Shown here in pieces: positions 1 through 6,759 of a stretch of DNA of 8,048 bases. Below the pieces are notes generated by a model, which was not told where the DNA came from, searched no databases, and worked only from the letters and a program-made list of their open reading frames with translations. Positions within the stretch are counted from its first letter, which is position 1. Each line of letters starts with the position of its first letter. Position numbers and translations under genes: made by a program. Source of the stretch: Gammaproteobacteria bacterium (GTDB lineage Bacteria; Pseudomonadota; Gammaproteobacteria; UBA5335; SLRW01); the NCBI GenBank assembly GCA_007134115.1, contig SLLK01000062.1, forward strand, positions 1-8,048, given 5' to 3'.

Positions 1-398
1 CCGACCAGCGCGCCCGGACCGGCGCCCAGGGCCTGTTCACCGCGCTCAATTACGCACGCAGCGAAGCGATTCGCCAGAACGGCAATGTCGTGGTGCGCGC
101 CACCGGCGAGGATGCCTGGCACCAGGGCTGGATTGTGACTGCCAACGCCGCCCGCACGGTCGCGCAGTGTCTGGATGAGAACCCGCCAGCCGACTGTCTG
201 CGCATCAAACAGCCCACACGGGGCCTGGATATTGAAGGACCCGCCAGCGTGACCTTCACGCGCGAGGGCCGCGCCACCTCCAGCGCCACCTTCCGCGTGT
301 GTGATGACGAGGCCAGTGCGGCCGTCAGTCGGCGCGTGGTGAATCTGGATCTCTCCGGGCGCCCCAACATTGATCGCGATGGAGATTGTTCCCCATGA
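1..398 (+). CDS. GspH/FimT-family minor pseudopilin (3' part, N-terminus outside window)
   Basis: This is the C-terminal part of a small type IV pilus minor pilin, read in frame from base 3 to the TGA at 396-398 (131 residues visible). The prepilin leader and most of the hydrophobic helix lie upstream of the window. The GspH/FimT fold is recognisable from a helix-end segment (LNYARSEAIRQNG), then a VVRATGE...WHQGWIV strand pair, and a C-terminal block with VNLDLSGRPNI. Four cysteines (in VAQCLDENPPADCL, RVCDDE and DGDCSP) could form two disulfides in the periplasm. It is the first visible gene of the minor-pilin operon and overlaps pilV by ATGA, so the two are probably translationally coupled. 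By position it corresponds to fimU/fimT of Pseudomonas-type clusters. Its tail reads GRPN, whereas the second GspH-like protein (6187-6696) reads GRPR. The family assignment is firm. FimU versus FimT cannot be decided without the N-terminus. Confidence 0.88.
   Translation, partial: DQRARTGAQGLFTALNYARSEAIRQNGNVVVRATGEDAWHQGWIVTANAARTVAQCLDENPPADCLRIKQPTRGLDIEGPASVTFTREGRATSSATFRVCDDEASAAVSRRVVNLDLSGRPNIDRDGDCSP
381..385 (+). promoter_or_regulatory. Ribosome binding site for pilV
   Basis: GGAGA lies 9 bases before the ATG at 395, inside the end of the preceding gene. It is too close to the upstream in-frame TTG at 386 to serve it, so it fixes the pilV start at 395. Confidence 0.6.
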
Positions 399-1003
399 AC
401 GCAGCCAGCCACCACAGCCGGGTATGCAGCCACCAGCGCGGCGCCACGCTCATCGAGGTGCTGGTGGCAATCGTGGTGCTGGCCATCGGCCTGCTCGGTA
501 CAGCCGCGCTGCAAACCCGCGCGCAGCAGGCTGAGCTGGACTCCTATCAGCGCTCCCAGGCCCTGATTCTGGCGCAGGACATGGTCAACCGCATCCGCGC
601 CAACTGGCGCGCCGCCGGTTGCTATGTCACCTACGAGACTTCCGAACCGCCAGAACCGGAAACCGGATTTGTCGGCGGCGGCGCAACACCGGACCCCTGC
701 ACGGGCTGGGGCACCGCTGTGACGCGCGAGCGTGCCGACGAGGACCTGCTGGAGTGGACCGCACTACTCAATGGCGAAATGGAAACCCTGGATGGCGCGA
801 ATGTGGGCGCCATGACGGGCGCGCGCGGTTGCGTGGAATTCGACGGCACCGGCGATGCCGATCTGTATATCGTGCACGTCGCCTGGCAGGGCCAGAACCC
901 GACCCAGGCGCCGGACAATGCCTGCGCAGAAGGCATGTACGGTGACGACGACAGCCTGCGGCGCACAGTCAATCTGACGCTGCGTCTGAACGAGCTGGGG
1001 TAA
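395..1003 (+). CDS. pilV: Type IV pilus minor pilin PilV
   Basis: A 202-residue prepilin of the PilV family. These are minor pilins that join PilW, PilX, FimU/FimT and PilE in the complex that starts pilus assembly in the inner membrane and ends up at the pilus tip. The leader is 16 residues, ending in HQRG, followed by ATLIEVLVAIVVLAIGLLG. Gly16 is the -1 residue for the prepilin peptidase and Glu21 is the conserved +5 glutamate. The first mature residue is Ala rather than the usual Phe or Met. A hydrophobic helix spans about residues 18-38, followed by the PilV-typical QALILAQDMVNRIRANW. The rest is a soluble domain with five cysteines and a TVNLTLRLNELG end. An in-frame TTG at 386 would add three residues, but the ATG at 395 has the better-placed ribosome site and the ATGA overlap with the preceding gene. 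pilW follows after 8 bp. Confidence 0.93.
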   Translation: MNAASHHSRVCSHQRGATLIEVLVAIVVLAIGLLGTAALQTRAQQAELDSYQRSQALILAQDMVNRIRANWRAAGCYVTYETSEPPEPETGFVGGGATPDPCTGWGTAVTRERADEDLLEWTALLNGEMETLDGANVGAMTGARGCVEFDGTGDADLYIVHVAWQGQNPTQAPDNACAEGMYGDDDSLRRTVNLTLRLNELG

Positions 1004-1011
1004 AACAACAC

Positions 1012-1995
1012 ATGGCCAGGCACGCGAGCACAAACAGCTTCCGGCAACAGCGCGGTTTCTCGCTGATCGAGCTGATGATCGCGCTGGTCATCGGCCTGTT
1101 GATCACCGCGGCCGTCACCGCTTTGCTGATCAACAGCAGTCGCACACACTCGGAACTGACCGCAACCAGCCGCCAGGTGGAAAACGGGCGCTACGCCATG
1201 CAGTTGCTCAACGACGAGATTCGTCATGCGGGATACTACGGTCGCCTGTTCACCGTGAACTCGCCCGGCGGGTCGGTGCCCGACCCCTGCCCCGACAATG
1301 TGGACGCTGCACAACTTCTGGACGCATTGCCGCTGCACATACAGGCGCATGACAGCGCTGCCAGTGTCTCCTGCCTGGACGCAGCCAATCACATTGAGGG
1401 TACGCCGATTCTGGTGCTGCGCCGGGTTGACTCTGCGGCAACCGCATCGCCCGACGCCGGGACGTTCTATCTCCAGGCGCAACCCACACAGAGCGTACTC
1501 GATGATGACCCGGAGAACTTCACCCTGACTGAACAGCACGATGATACTGCTCTGGCACCCATCCGGCGCTACCACGTGGACATCTACCACCTGGCGCCCT
1601 GCGCCAATCTGGACAGCATCGCAAGCTGCGACGACGATACCGCCGTGACGCTACCCACACTCACCCGCCTGCGACTCGGTGCCGGGGGGAACTGGAGTCA
1701 TGAGCCGCTGGTTTCGGGTATCGAGGAGCTCCGCTATCAGTTCGGTATCGACGAGGATGGCGATGGCATCCCCAACACCGACCTTGCCATGCCCACGGCC
1801 ACCGATGACTGGTTTAACACGGTCACCGTCAAGATCCACCTGCTGGCGCGAGCCATTGAGCCATCGCACGCCTACACCGACAACAAGGTCTATGCGCTCG
1901 GCGATACCACCCTGCCGGCGTTTAACGATGAATATCGGCGGCGGGTATTCGCCAATACCGTTCGCATCATCAATCCGGCAAGCCGGCGGGAGTAG
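1012..1995 (+). CDS. pilW: Type IV pilus minor pilin PilW
   Basis: A 327-residue PilW-family prepilin, within the usual size range of this larger minor pilin. The leader ends at Gly15 (FRQQRG). The mature protein begins FSLIELMIALVIGLLIT, with Phe at +1 and Glu20 at +5, so the prepilin peptidase motif is fully canonical. Next comes the family hallmark just after the helix, VENGRYAMQLLNDEIRHAGYYG (about residues 61-82). A long periplasmic domain follows. It contains cysteines near DPCPDN, VSCLDA, APCANL and ASCDDD, and the segment GIEELRYQFGIDEDGDGIPN, which resembles the 'v.gVe.lq.qYGvDtdgDG' stretch common in PilW. PilW and PilX work together in the priming complex and in displaying PilY1. 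The only clear start is the ATG at 1012, with a weak GGGG ribosome site across the pilV stop. The gap to pilX is 6 bp. Confidence 0.94.
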   Translation: MARHASTNSFRQQRGFSLIELMIALVIGLLITAAVTALLINSSRTHSELTATSRQVENGRYAMQLLNDEIRHAGYYGRLFTVNSPGGSVPDPCPDNVDAAQLLDALPLHIQAHDSAASVSCLDAANHIEGTPILVLRRVDSAATASPDAGTFYLQAQPTQSVLDDDPENFTLTEQHDDTALAPIRRYHVDIYHLAPCANLDSIASCDDDTAVTLPTLTRLRLGAGGNWSHEPLVSGIEELRYQFGIDEDGDGIPNTDLAMPTATDDWFNTVTVKIHLLARAIEPSHAYTDNKVYALGDTTLPAFNDEYRRRVFANTVRIINPASRRE

Positions 1996-2001
1996 GCAGT
2001 C

Positions 2002-2466
2002 ATGCGCACGGCCAAAACACTGCGACAGCGACAGCACGGCGCCACGCTGGTGATCACCCTGCTGATGCTGGTGGTGATTACCTTGCTGGCCATTGCTGCG
2101 GTGAACAGCAGTACGGTCAACCTGCGCATTGTGGACAACATGCGCACGGTGCAGGAACACGAAGCCGCCACCCTGCGCGGTCTGGCCGAAATACTCAGTA
2201 ATTCACAGCATTTTCTCGATCCGCAGGCGCGCAATGTTGATGTCGGCGGGGGCAATACGGTGCACGCCGAAGCGCCGGTATGCATTTTCTCGCAGTCGGC
2301 CCAGGACTACAGCGCCTGTCCGGAAGGCGAGGACTGCACCATACCCGAAGACACCATCTGGCTGATCCGCGTATGTCTGAGCGACGACAACGCATGTGAC
2401 GCCAGCCAGCACGTGACCATGAGTCAGGGCGTCCGCATCCGGTTAACCGCCGGCAGTTGCGGTTGA
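2002..2466 (+). CDS. pilX: Type IV pilus minor pilin PilX
   Basis: A 154-residue protein with the PilX N-terminal pattern. A 13-residue basic leader ends in RQRQHG, followed by ATLVITLLMLVVITLLAIAAVNSSTVNLRIVDNMR. Gly13 fits a prepilin peptidase site. The +1 residue is Ala, and +5 is Ile18 instead of Glu. Absence of Glu5 is the behaviour of PilX/GspK-type tip subunits, which are thought to occupy the apex and so need not contact a preceding subunit. After the helix comes QEHEAATLRGLAEIL, then a small domain with six cysteines (VCIFS, SACPEGEDC, RVCLSDDNAC, GSCG), likely oxidised in the periplasm. It lies between pilW (6 bp) and pilY1 (28 bp). The GGGAG at the end of pilW can act as ribosome site. 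The family call rests on the N-terminus and position, because the C-terminal domain of PilX is poorly conserved. Confidence 0.88.
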   Translation: MRTAKTLRQRQHGATLVITLLMLVVITLLAIAAVNSSTVNLRIVDNMRTVQEHEAATLRGLAEILSNSQHFLDPQARNVDVGGGNTVHAEAPVCIFSQSAQDYSACPEGEDCTIPEDTIWLIRVCLSDDNACDASQHVTMSQGVRIRLTAGSCG

Positions 2467-2481
2467 AGCCACAGCAGGAAC

Positions 2482-2487
2482 AGGGGA
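2482..2487 (+). promoter_or_regulatory. Ribosome binding site for pilY1
   Basis: AGGGGA is placed 7 bases before the ATG at 2495. It favours that start over the in-frame ATG at 2504 (residue 4). The 28-bp gap between pilX and pilY1 is the longest inside the operon and holds no terminator-like hairpin that I can see. Confidence 0.6.
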
Positions 2488-2494
2488 CATCATC

Positions 2495-5400
2495 ATGAAA
2501 TGCATGAACCGTATCAACGCCGTCATCGCCGGGGGGCTGCTCGGTTTCACTGCATCCCTGCCGGCCCAGGATATTGACCTGTTTCTCCAGACCCAGGGCG
2601 ATGCCGCTCGCCCCAACGTGCTGTTCGTCATCGACAACTCCGCGAACTGGAACGGCCAGCCCGAGGCCGACACGCGCGCCGCCCTCAAGGCCGTGCTGGT
2701 GGAGGAACCCGAAGATGAAACCCGGAGCCTGCGCAATCGTATCAGCGTCGGGCTGATGCCCTTCTCGGCCAGCAACAATCCGCGCGGCGCCAAGGTCTCG
2801 GCCCACGTTCGCGTGCTTGACGCGGCCTACCAGGGTGAACTGGATGCCATCATTACCGATGGCGCGAGCTTCGAGGGGCGGGCCCTGGAGGGCACCAACA
2901 ACGCGCCCTACGCGATGAGCATGAACGAAGCCTATCGCTATTTCCGCGGCCTCAGCCCGGCCTCGGGGCTGGCCGATGGCGACCACGACCCGGCCGCCGT
3001 CAGCGGTGGCAACTACGTCAGCCCGGCGGCGGGCAACTGCGGCCGCAACCACATCGTAGTGATCGGCCATGGCGCGCCGGACAGCGGCGAGAACAACACC
3101 GCCGAAAGCGCACTGGATGCACTGGGCGGCGTGCTCAGCAGCGATCCCATCGGGCTGGACCCGGACCAGTTCGAGGATAACTGGGCCGATGAGTATGCGC
3201 GCTTCATGTCCGGCGCCAAAGTGGTACCCGACGCCATCCGCGTGGGCAACCAGGAAGTGAACACGCATGTTATCGACGTACACGACCCCGACAACACCAA
3301 CCGCCGCGCGCGTTCCCAGCGCGCCTGGTTCCGCAGTATTGCGCGCGAGGGCGACGGCAAATACGTCACGGCCCAGGATGCCGACAGCATCCGCGAAGCC
3401 CTGACCTCCATTCTGCAGGAGCTGCTTGCGGTGGACAGCGTGTTCGCGGCGAGCACGCTGCCGGTCAGCGTGAACGTGCGCGGCACGAACCTCAACCAGG
3501 TATACATGGGCGTATTTCGCCCCGATGGTGACAACCGCCCGCGCTGGATGGGCAACCTGAAACTCTATCAACTGGCCCAGGATGAGGACGGGGTGGTATT
3601 CCTTGCCGACCGCGATGGCGATCCCGCGCAGAGCGCCTCCACCGGGTTCATTACCAGCAGCGCGCGCAGCTTCTGGACCACACCGTCCACGTTCTGGGAA
3701 TTCGATCCGCGCGGCACCCCACCCAGCGGCTCGGATTCGCCCGATGGCGAGGTGGTGGAAAAGGGCGGCAGCGCCCAGCGCCAGCGCCAGCAGTACGACA
3801 CCAACCTGAAAATCGACGGCAGGCAGGTGTTTACCTGCACCGAGGGTTGCGGCGCCGGCAACAGCCTGTCGGCCACCCGCTTCGATACCGACAACGCCGC
3901 GATCACCGAAACGGCGCTGGGCGTGGACAGCAGCGCCGAGCGCGCCGCGCTGATCGACTGGGTGCGCGGCAAGAACAATGTGGACGACGAAGAAGACATT
4001 GACAGCCAGTCACCCTCCGCCATCCGTCCCACCATGCACGGCGATGTACTGCATTCGCGCCCCGCGGTGATCAATTTTGGTGATGATGAGGACGAGGTCT
4101 ACATCTTCTATGGCGCCAACGACGGCCATCTACGGGCACTCAAGGGGGGCACGGCGGACACCGACGGCTATGAGCTGTGGAGCTTCATTCCCGAGGAGTT
4201 CTTCGGCGACCTCAAGGCCCTGCGCGACAACCCGACCCCGCCGTCCGGCGAACGCGGCAAAAAGTATTTCGCCGACGGCAGTATCGGCACTTTCCGCGAA
4301 AGCACCGACAGCGGCGAGACGGTGCGCATATACGTCGGCATGCGTCGGGGCGGTCGCTTCATTTACGCGCTGGATGTCAGCGACCCGGAGGACCCGCGCT
4401 ACCTGTGGCGGCGCTCCCCGGAAGATGCCGGGTTCGGCGAGCTGGGCCAGACCTGGTCCAACGTCACGGGTACCCGGTATCGCGACGTGGACGGCAATAT
4501 CATTCCCGTGGCCGTATTTGGCGCCGGTTATGACGCCGAAGTCGAGGATCAGGGCTACACTACGGACGCGCGCACCATGGGCCGTGGCATATTCGTGGTC
4601 GATGCCGAAACCGGAGAATTGATCTGGCGGGCCGGCCCCGAGCCGGGCACTGACGGGCCCGGGGTCAAGCTCACTGTACCCGACATGACCCACAGTATTC
4701 CGTCCGACCTGATGGTGCTCGACACCACCGGCAACGGACGCGGAGACCGGATCTATACCGGCGACACCGGCGGCAATGTGTGGCGGGTGGATATGCACGC
4801 GGCGGACCCGGCCGACTGGGAAGTGCATCATCTGGCCGATCTGGGCGACGACCAGAAGTTCCTGCACCGCCCCGACGTGGTGCTCAGCGGCACCTCCGAT
4901 CGCGACTTCGACGCCGTGCTGATCGGGGCGGGCAACCGGGAAGACCCCTTCGATCGTGATGTGGTCAACAATTTCTTTATGCTCAAGGACTACGCCACCG
5001 GCCCCATTCCGCCCGGCGGCACCGTCACCACGCTCACGCGCGAGGACCTCTTCGATGTCACCGACAACGCCATCCAGGATGGCGACGAGGAAGAACAGCA
5101 GATTGCCCAGGCAGGACTGGACAATGCGGACGGCTGGTTCATGACGCTGGATAACGCCGGCGAGAAGGTAGTCAGCGGCAACGCCACCCTGGATGGCGCG
5201 GTATTTTTCAACACCAACCAGCCGCCGCTGCCAGCCGAAGAACGCGATGATGACAACTGCGAGAGCCTGCTGGGCACTGCACGTGGCTATACCATTGATT
5301 TCCTCAGTGCTGCGGCAGTGCGTGGCGGTGACCAGGCTTCCAAAGACTCCCGCGCCACGGAAATACCCGGCGGGGGCCTGCCGCCCTCGCCCGTGCAGGC

Positions 5401-5527
5401 GATGGTGGAGATCGACGGTGAGTTGCGCGAGGTGGTGATTACCGGTACCGAAGTGAACCCCGGCAGCGGTGAAACCGTCGGCCGCCGCCATCAGGTCTGG
5501 TGGACACGCGAGTCGCCAGGCACCTGA
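2495..5527 (+). CDS. pilY1: Type IV pilus tip adhesin/assembly factor PilY1 (PilC family)
   Basis: A 1010-residue exported protein that caps the pilus, supports pilus extension and acts as adhesin or surface sensor in known homologues. AGGGGA at 2482-2487 lies 7 bases before the ATG. A Sec signal peptide covers about residues 1-24 (SLPA, then QDIDLF). A von Willebrand A-like region follows (about 38-310), beginning PNVLFVIDNSANWN. Its metal-site motif reads Asp47-x-Ser49-x-Asn51 rather than DxSxS. Residues about 305-375 hold the family segment VFAASTLPVSVNVRG...VYMGVFRPDG...RWMGNLKLYQL. From about 510 comes the PilY1/PilC beta-propeller: HSRPAVINFG at 520, FYGANDGHLRALKGG, LWSFIPEEFFGDLKAL, and SIPSDLMVLD leading to IYTGDTGGNVWRVD. 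The loop DTTGNGRGD (743-751) matches the place of a calcium loop and contains an RGD. The protein ends VWWTRESPGT. It is the last gene of the operon, closed by a terminator. Family certainty is high. Confidence 0.95.
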   Translation: MKCMNRINAVIAGGLLGFTASLPAQDIDLFLQTQGDAARPNVLFVIDNSANWNGQPEADTRAALKAVLVEEPEDETRSLRNRISVGLMPFSASNNPRGAKVSAHVRVLDAAYQGELDAIITDGASFEGRALEGTNNAPYAMSMNEAYRYFRGLSPASGLADGDHDPAAVSGGNYVSPAAGNCGRNHIVVIGHGAPDSGENNTAESALDALGGVLSSDPIGLDPDQFEDNWADEYARFMSGAKVVPDAIRVGNQEVNTHVIDVHDPDNTNRRARSQRAWFRSIAREGDGKYVTAQDADSIREALTSILQELLAVDSVFAASTLPVSVNVRGTNLNQVYMGVFRPDGDNRPRWMGNLKLYQLAQDEDGVVFLADRDGDPAQSASTGFITSSARSFWTTPSTFWEFDPRGTPPSGSDSPDGEVVEKGGSAQRQRQQYDTNLKIDGRQVFTCTEGCGAGNSLSATRFDTDNAAITETALGVDSSAERAALIDWVRGKNNVDDEEDIDSQSPSAIRPTMHGDVLHSRPAVINFGDDEDEVYIFYGANDGHLRALKGGTADTDGYELWSFIPEEFFGDLKALRDNPTPPSGERGKKYFADGSIGTFRESTDSGETVRIYVGMRRGGRFIYALDVSDPEDPRYLWRRSPEDAGFGELGQTWSNVTGTRYRDVDGNIIPVAVFGAGYDAEVEDQGYTTDARTMGRGIFVVDAETGELIWRAGPEPGTDGPGVKLTVPDMTHSIPSDLMVLDTTGNGRGDRIYTGDTGGNVWRVDMHAADPADWEVHHLADLGDDQKFLHRPDVVLSGTSDRDFDAVLIGAGNREDPFDRDVVNNFFMLKDYATGPIPPGGTVTTLTREDLFDVTDNAIQDGDEEEQQIAQAGLDNADGWFMTLDNAGEKVVSGNATLDGAVFFNTNQPPLPAEERDDDNCESLLGTARGYTIDFLSAAAVRGGDQASKDSRATEIPGGGLPPSPVQAMVEIDGELREVVITGTEVNPGSGETVGRRHQVWWTRESPGT

Positions 5528-5536
5528 GCAGCTTGC

Positions 5537-5579
5537 ACCGGGTGGCCGGGCCGCACTGCGGCCGGCCGCCCGGTTTTTT
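5537..5579 (+). terminator. Rho-independent terminator of the minor-pilin operon
   Basis: The stem arms are 5537-5554 and 5558-5574. They pair over about 17 bp, with one G-T wobble and one bulged G, around the loop ACT. A run of six T (5574-5579) follows directly. It starts 10 bp after the pilY1 stop. Read on the minus strand, the hairpin has no T-run after it, so it should act mainly on the pil operon and less on the convergent fur-like gene, which ends at 5605. Confidence 0.92.
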
Positions 5580-5604
5580 GCGGGCTGACGGGGCGAGCTG
5601 AAGC

Positions 5605-6006
5605 CTACTCGTCGCGAATCCGGATAATCACTTCCACGCCGTCGGCACGCGTGCCGGCGGGCAACTCGGGCAATGCCTGCAAGCGCACAGCGCCCTCGGG
5701 CACGTCAATCAGCTCACCTGATTCTACGTGATAGAAGTGGTGGTGCGGGCGCACATCGGTATCGTAGACCACGCGCGAAGGATCGATGGTCAGCTCGCGC
5801 ACCAGCCCCTTGCTCGCAAACAGATGCAGGGTGTTGTAGACGGTCGCGCGCGACACCCGCCCCCCTTCGCGATTGACCCACTCGTACACCTGATCGGCAC
5901 TGAGGTGGCGATGTTCGGCGAGAATGACACGCGCGATGCGCTGGCGCTGCACGGTAGGCACCACGCCAGATTCCCGCAACCGCTTGCGCACATCAAGATC
6001 CGTCAT
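5605..6006 (-). CDS. Fur-family transcriptional regulator, small cysteine-free type
   Basis: A 133-residue Fur-superfamily repressor, a cytoplasmic metal- or redox-responsive DNA-binding protein. The N-terminal winged helix begins LRESGVVPTVQRQRIARVIL, then HRHLSADQVYEWV (His34 at the place of a conserved Fur metal ligand), then the recognition helix VSRATVYNTLHLFASKGLV (51-69). The dimerisation half has RPHHHFYHVESGELIDV, with His88-His89-His90 in the metal-site region. The C-terminus is short and the protein contains no cysteine at all, so the Cys4 structural zinc site of many Fur/PerR proteins is absent. The histidine-rich pattern recalls Irr-type members, but no heme-type Cys-Pro motif is present. 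I chose the ATG at 6004-6006 because the family's N-terminus starts there. The reading frame stays open to 6093, but the extra 29 residues are unlike the family and would overlap the candidate promoter. Its targets are unknown. It is divergent from the gspH/pilE-like pair and convergent with the pil operon. Confidence 0.9.
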   Translation of the reverse strand: MTDLDVRKRLRESGVVPTVQRQRIARVILAEHRHLSADQVYEWVNREGGRVSRATVYNTLHLFASKGLVRELTIDPSRVVYDTDVRPHHHFYHVESGELIDVPEGAVRLQALPELPAGTRADGVEVIIRIRDE

Positions 6007-6041
6007 GCTGCTGTACCTGCTCCGACCCATACCATGTGCGC

Positions 6042-6071
6042 AGTATAAGACGGCGCCCGGAATGCCCACAA
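6042..6071 (-). promoter_or_regulatory. Candidate sigma-70 promoter of the fur-like gene
   Basis: On the minus strand, TATACT (6042-6047, five of six consensus bases) is a good -10 box. TTGTGG (6066-6071) is a weak -35 box, 18 bp upstream. Transcription would start about 30 bases before the ATG at 6006. The 180-bp divergent region (6007-6186) shows no convincing promoter for the plus-strand gene and no clear Fur-type palindrome by eye. Confidence 0.45.
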
Positions 6072-6175
6072 GCATCGACCGGGGCACCACCATGACAGCA
6101 GGAAATCGCCGCCGTGCCGGGTAGTGACCCCCCGCACCCGCCTGATAAGCTTGGCGCAGGGCACGACCTGTCCAC

Positions 6176-6180
6176 GGAGG
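6176..6180 (+). promoter_or_regulatory. Ribosome binding site for second gspH/fimT gene
   Basis: GGAGG sits 6 bases before the ATG at 6187. It decides the start in favour of a short six-residue prepilin leader and against an in-frame upstream start at 6124. Confidence 0.75.
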
Positions 6181-6186
6181 GACGCA

Positions 6187-6696
6187 ATGCGCAACGCATA
6201 TGGCATGACACTGCTTGAATTACTATTCACTCTGGCTCTGCTCACCATCATCACCAGCATGGCGGCGCCGGCCATGGGTCGACTGGTCGCCGATATCCGC
6301 CTGAGCAGCGCCGCCAATGACTGGCTGACCACGGCGCTGCATACCCGTCAGGAAGCGATGAGTCGCGGCCGCAGCCTGATCTTCTGCCCGGGGCACGAAG
6401 ACACATGCAGCAACAACGGAGACTCGGGCGCATGGCTGGCCGGCGTACCGCAACCTGACGACCGGCTACAGGCGCTGCGCTATCTGCCCCCGGCCCCGAG
6501 CGGAGTGGAACGCCACAGCAATCGCCATCGCTTTCACTTCCACCCGGACGGCAGCGCGACCAACGGCAGCGTGGTGTTCTGTGATCAGGGTGCGCGCGTC
6601 CAGGCGCGGGTGGTCATCCTCAATCTGGCCGGCCGCCCACGTATAGAGCAGCGCGAGCATCAGGCCGTGTGTGCGGCGGCCGGAACGACCGAGTGA
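6187..6696 (+). CDS. GspH/FimT-family pseudopilin, FimT-like, with GRPR tail motif
   Basis: A 169-residue prepilin with a very short leader, MRNAYG. The prepilin peptidase site is Gly6/Met7, and the mature N-terminus is MTLLELLFTLALLTIITSMAAP with Glu11 at +5. The membrane helix is about residues 8-28. The GspH/FimT domain follows: LTTALHTRQEAMSRG (helix end), then RSLIFCPG, GAWLAGV, HRFHFHPDGSA and VVFCDQGARVQARVVILNLAGRPR. Cysteines pair plausibly within the globular domain (IFCPG with DTCSN, VFCDQ with AVCAA). The C-terminal tail has Gly149-Arg150-Pro151-Arg152 and Arg156. In FimT of Legionella and relatives a C-terminal GRxR motif binds DNA during natural transformation, so a DNA-uptake role is possible; that is inference. 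It is separate from the pil operon, divergent from the fur-like gene, and followed after 72 bp by the PilE-like gene. It is a second family member beside the partial gene at 1-398. Confidence 0.9.
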   Translation: MRNAYGMTLLELLFTLALLTIITSMAAPAMGRLVADIRLSSAANDWLTTALHTRQEAMSRGRSLIFCPGHEDTCSNNGDSGAWLAGVPQPDDRLQALRYLPPAPSGVERHSNRHRFHFHPDGSATNGSVVFCDQGARVQARVVILNLAGRPRIEQREHQAVCAAAGTTE

Positions 6697-6721
6697 CGGA
6701 CAGTCGCCACCCTGTGATATT
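6693..6721 (+). promoter_or_regulatory. Weak candidate promoter upstream of the PilE-like gene
   Basis: GTGACG (6693-6698) and GATATT (6716-6721) are 17 bp apart, and TG one base before the -10 gives an extended -10 form. Each hexamer matches the sigma-70 consensus at four of six positions. It would start transcription about 40 bases before the GTG at 6769. No terminator-like hairpin is seen in the 72-bp gap, so read-through from the gspH-like gene is equally possible. Confidence 0.3.
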
Positions 6722-6753
6722 CTGGCGCGAGCAAAACACTGCCAATCGCCCGC

Positions 6754-6759
6754 GAGGAG
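6754..6759 (+). promoter_or_regulatory. Ribosome binding site for the PilE-like gene
   Basis: GAGGAG lies 9 bases before the GTG at 6769. Its strength argues that translation starts at this GTG and not at the in-frame ATG at 6814, which would leave the membrane helix without a preceding leader. Confidence 0.7.

Noticed and set aside
631..1590. Minus-strand reading frame (319 codons) opposite pilV/pilW
   Set aside because: It spans two real genes and their junction on the other strand, and no domain is visible.
2195..3571. Long minus-strand reading frame (458 codons) opposite pilX/pilY1
   Set aside because: It lies antisense to clearly conserved coding sequence. Its composition is that of a GC-rich shadow frame (rich in Ala, Val, Arg, His) with no recognisable domain.
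3773..3793. Short repeat of AGCGCC-type hexamers
   Set aside because: It encodes a Gln-Arg run within PilY1 (AQRQRQQ) and has only about three imperfect copies, so no repeat element is supported.
4130..5491. Long minus-strand reading frame (453 codons) opposite the PilY1 propeller
   Set aside because: It is antisense to a conserved domain, has no family match that I recognise and has no plausible ribosome site context. It is a shadow of codon bias.
6007..6093. Longer N-terminus of the Fur-like protein
   Set aside because: The extra 29 residues do not resemble the family and overlap a good -10 box. The ATG at 6004-6006 fits the family start.
6121..6175. Promoter for the second gspH/fimT gene
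   Set aside because: TTGGCG at 6151 has no -10 box at the right distance, and TGATAA at 6143 has no -35 partner, so nothing supportable was found by eye.
6124..6186. Upstream start for the second GspH-like protein
   Set aside because: GGAGG lies 6 bases before the ATG at 6187, and starting there gives a normal short prepilin leader.
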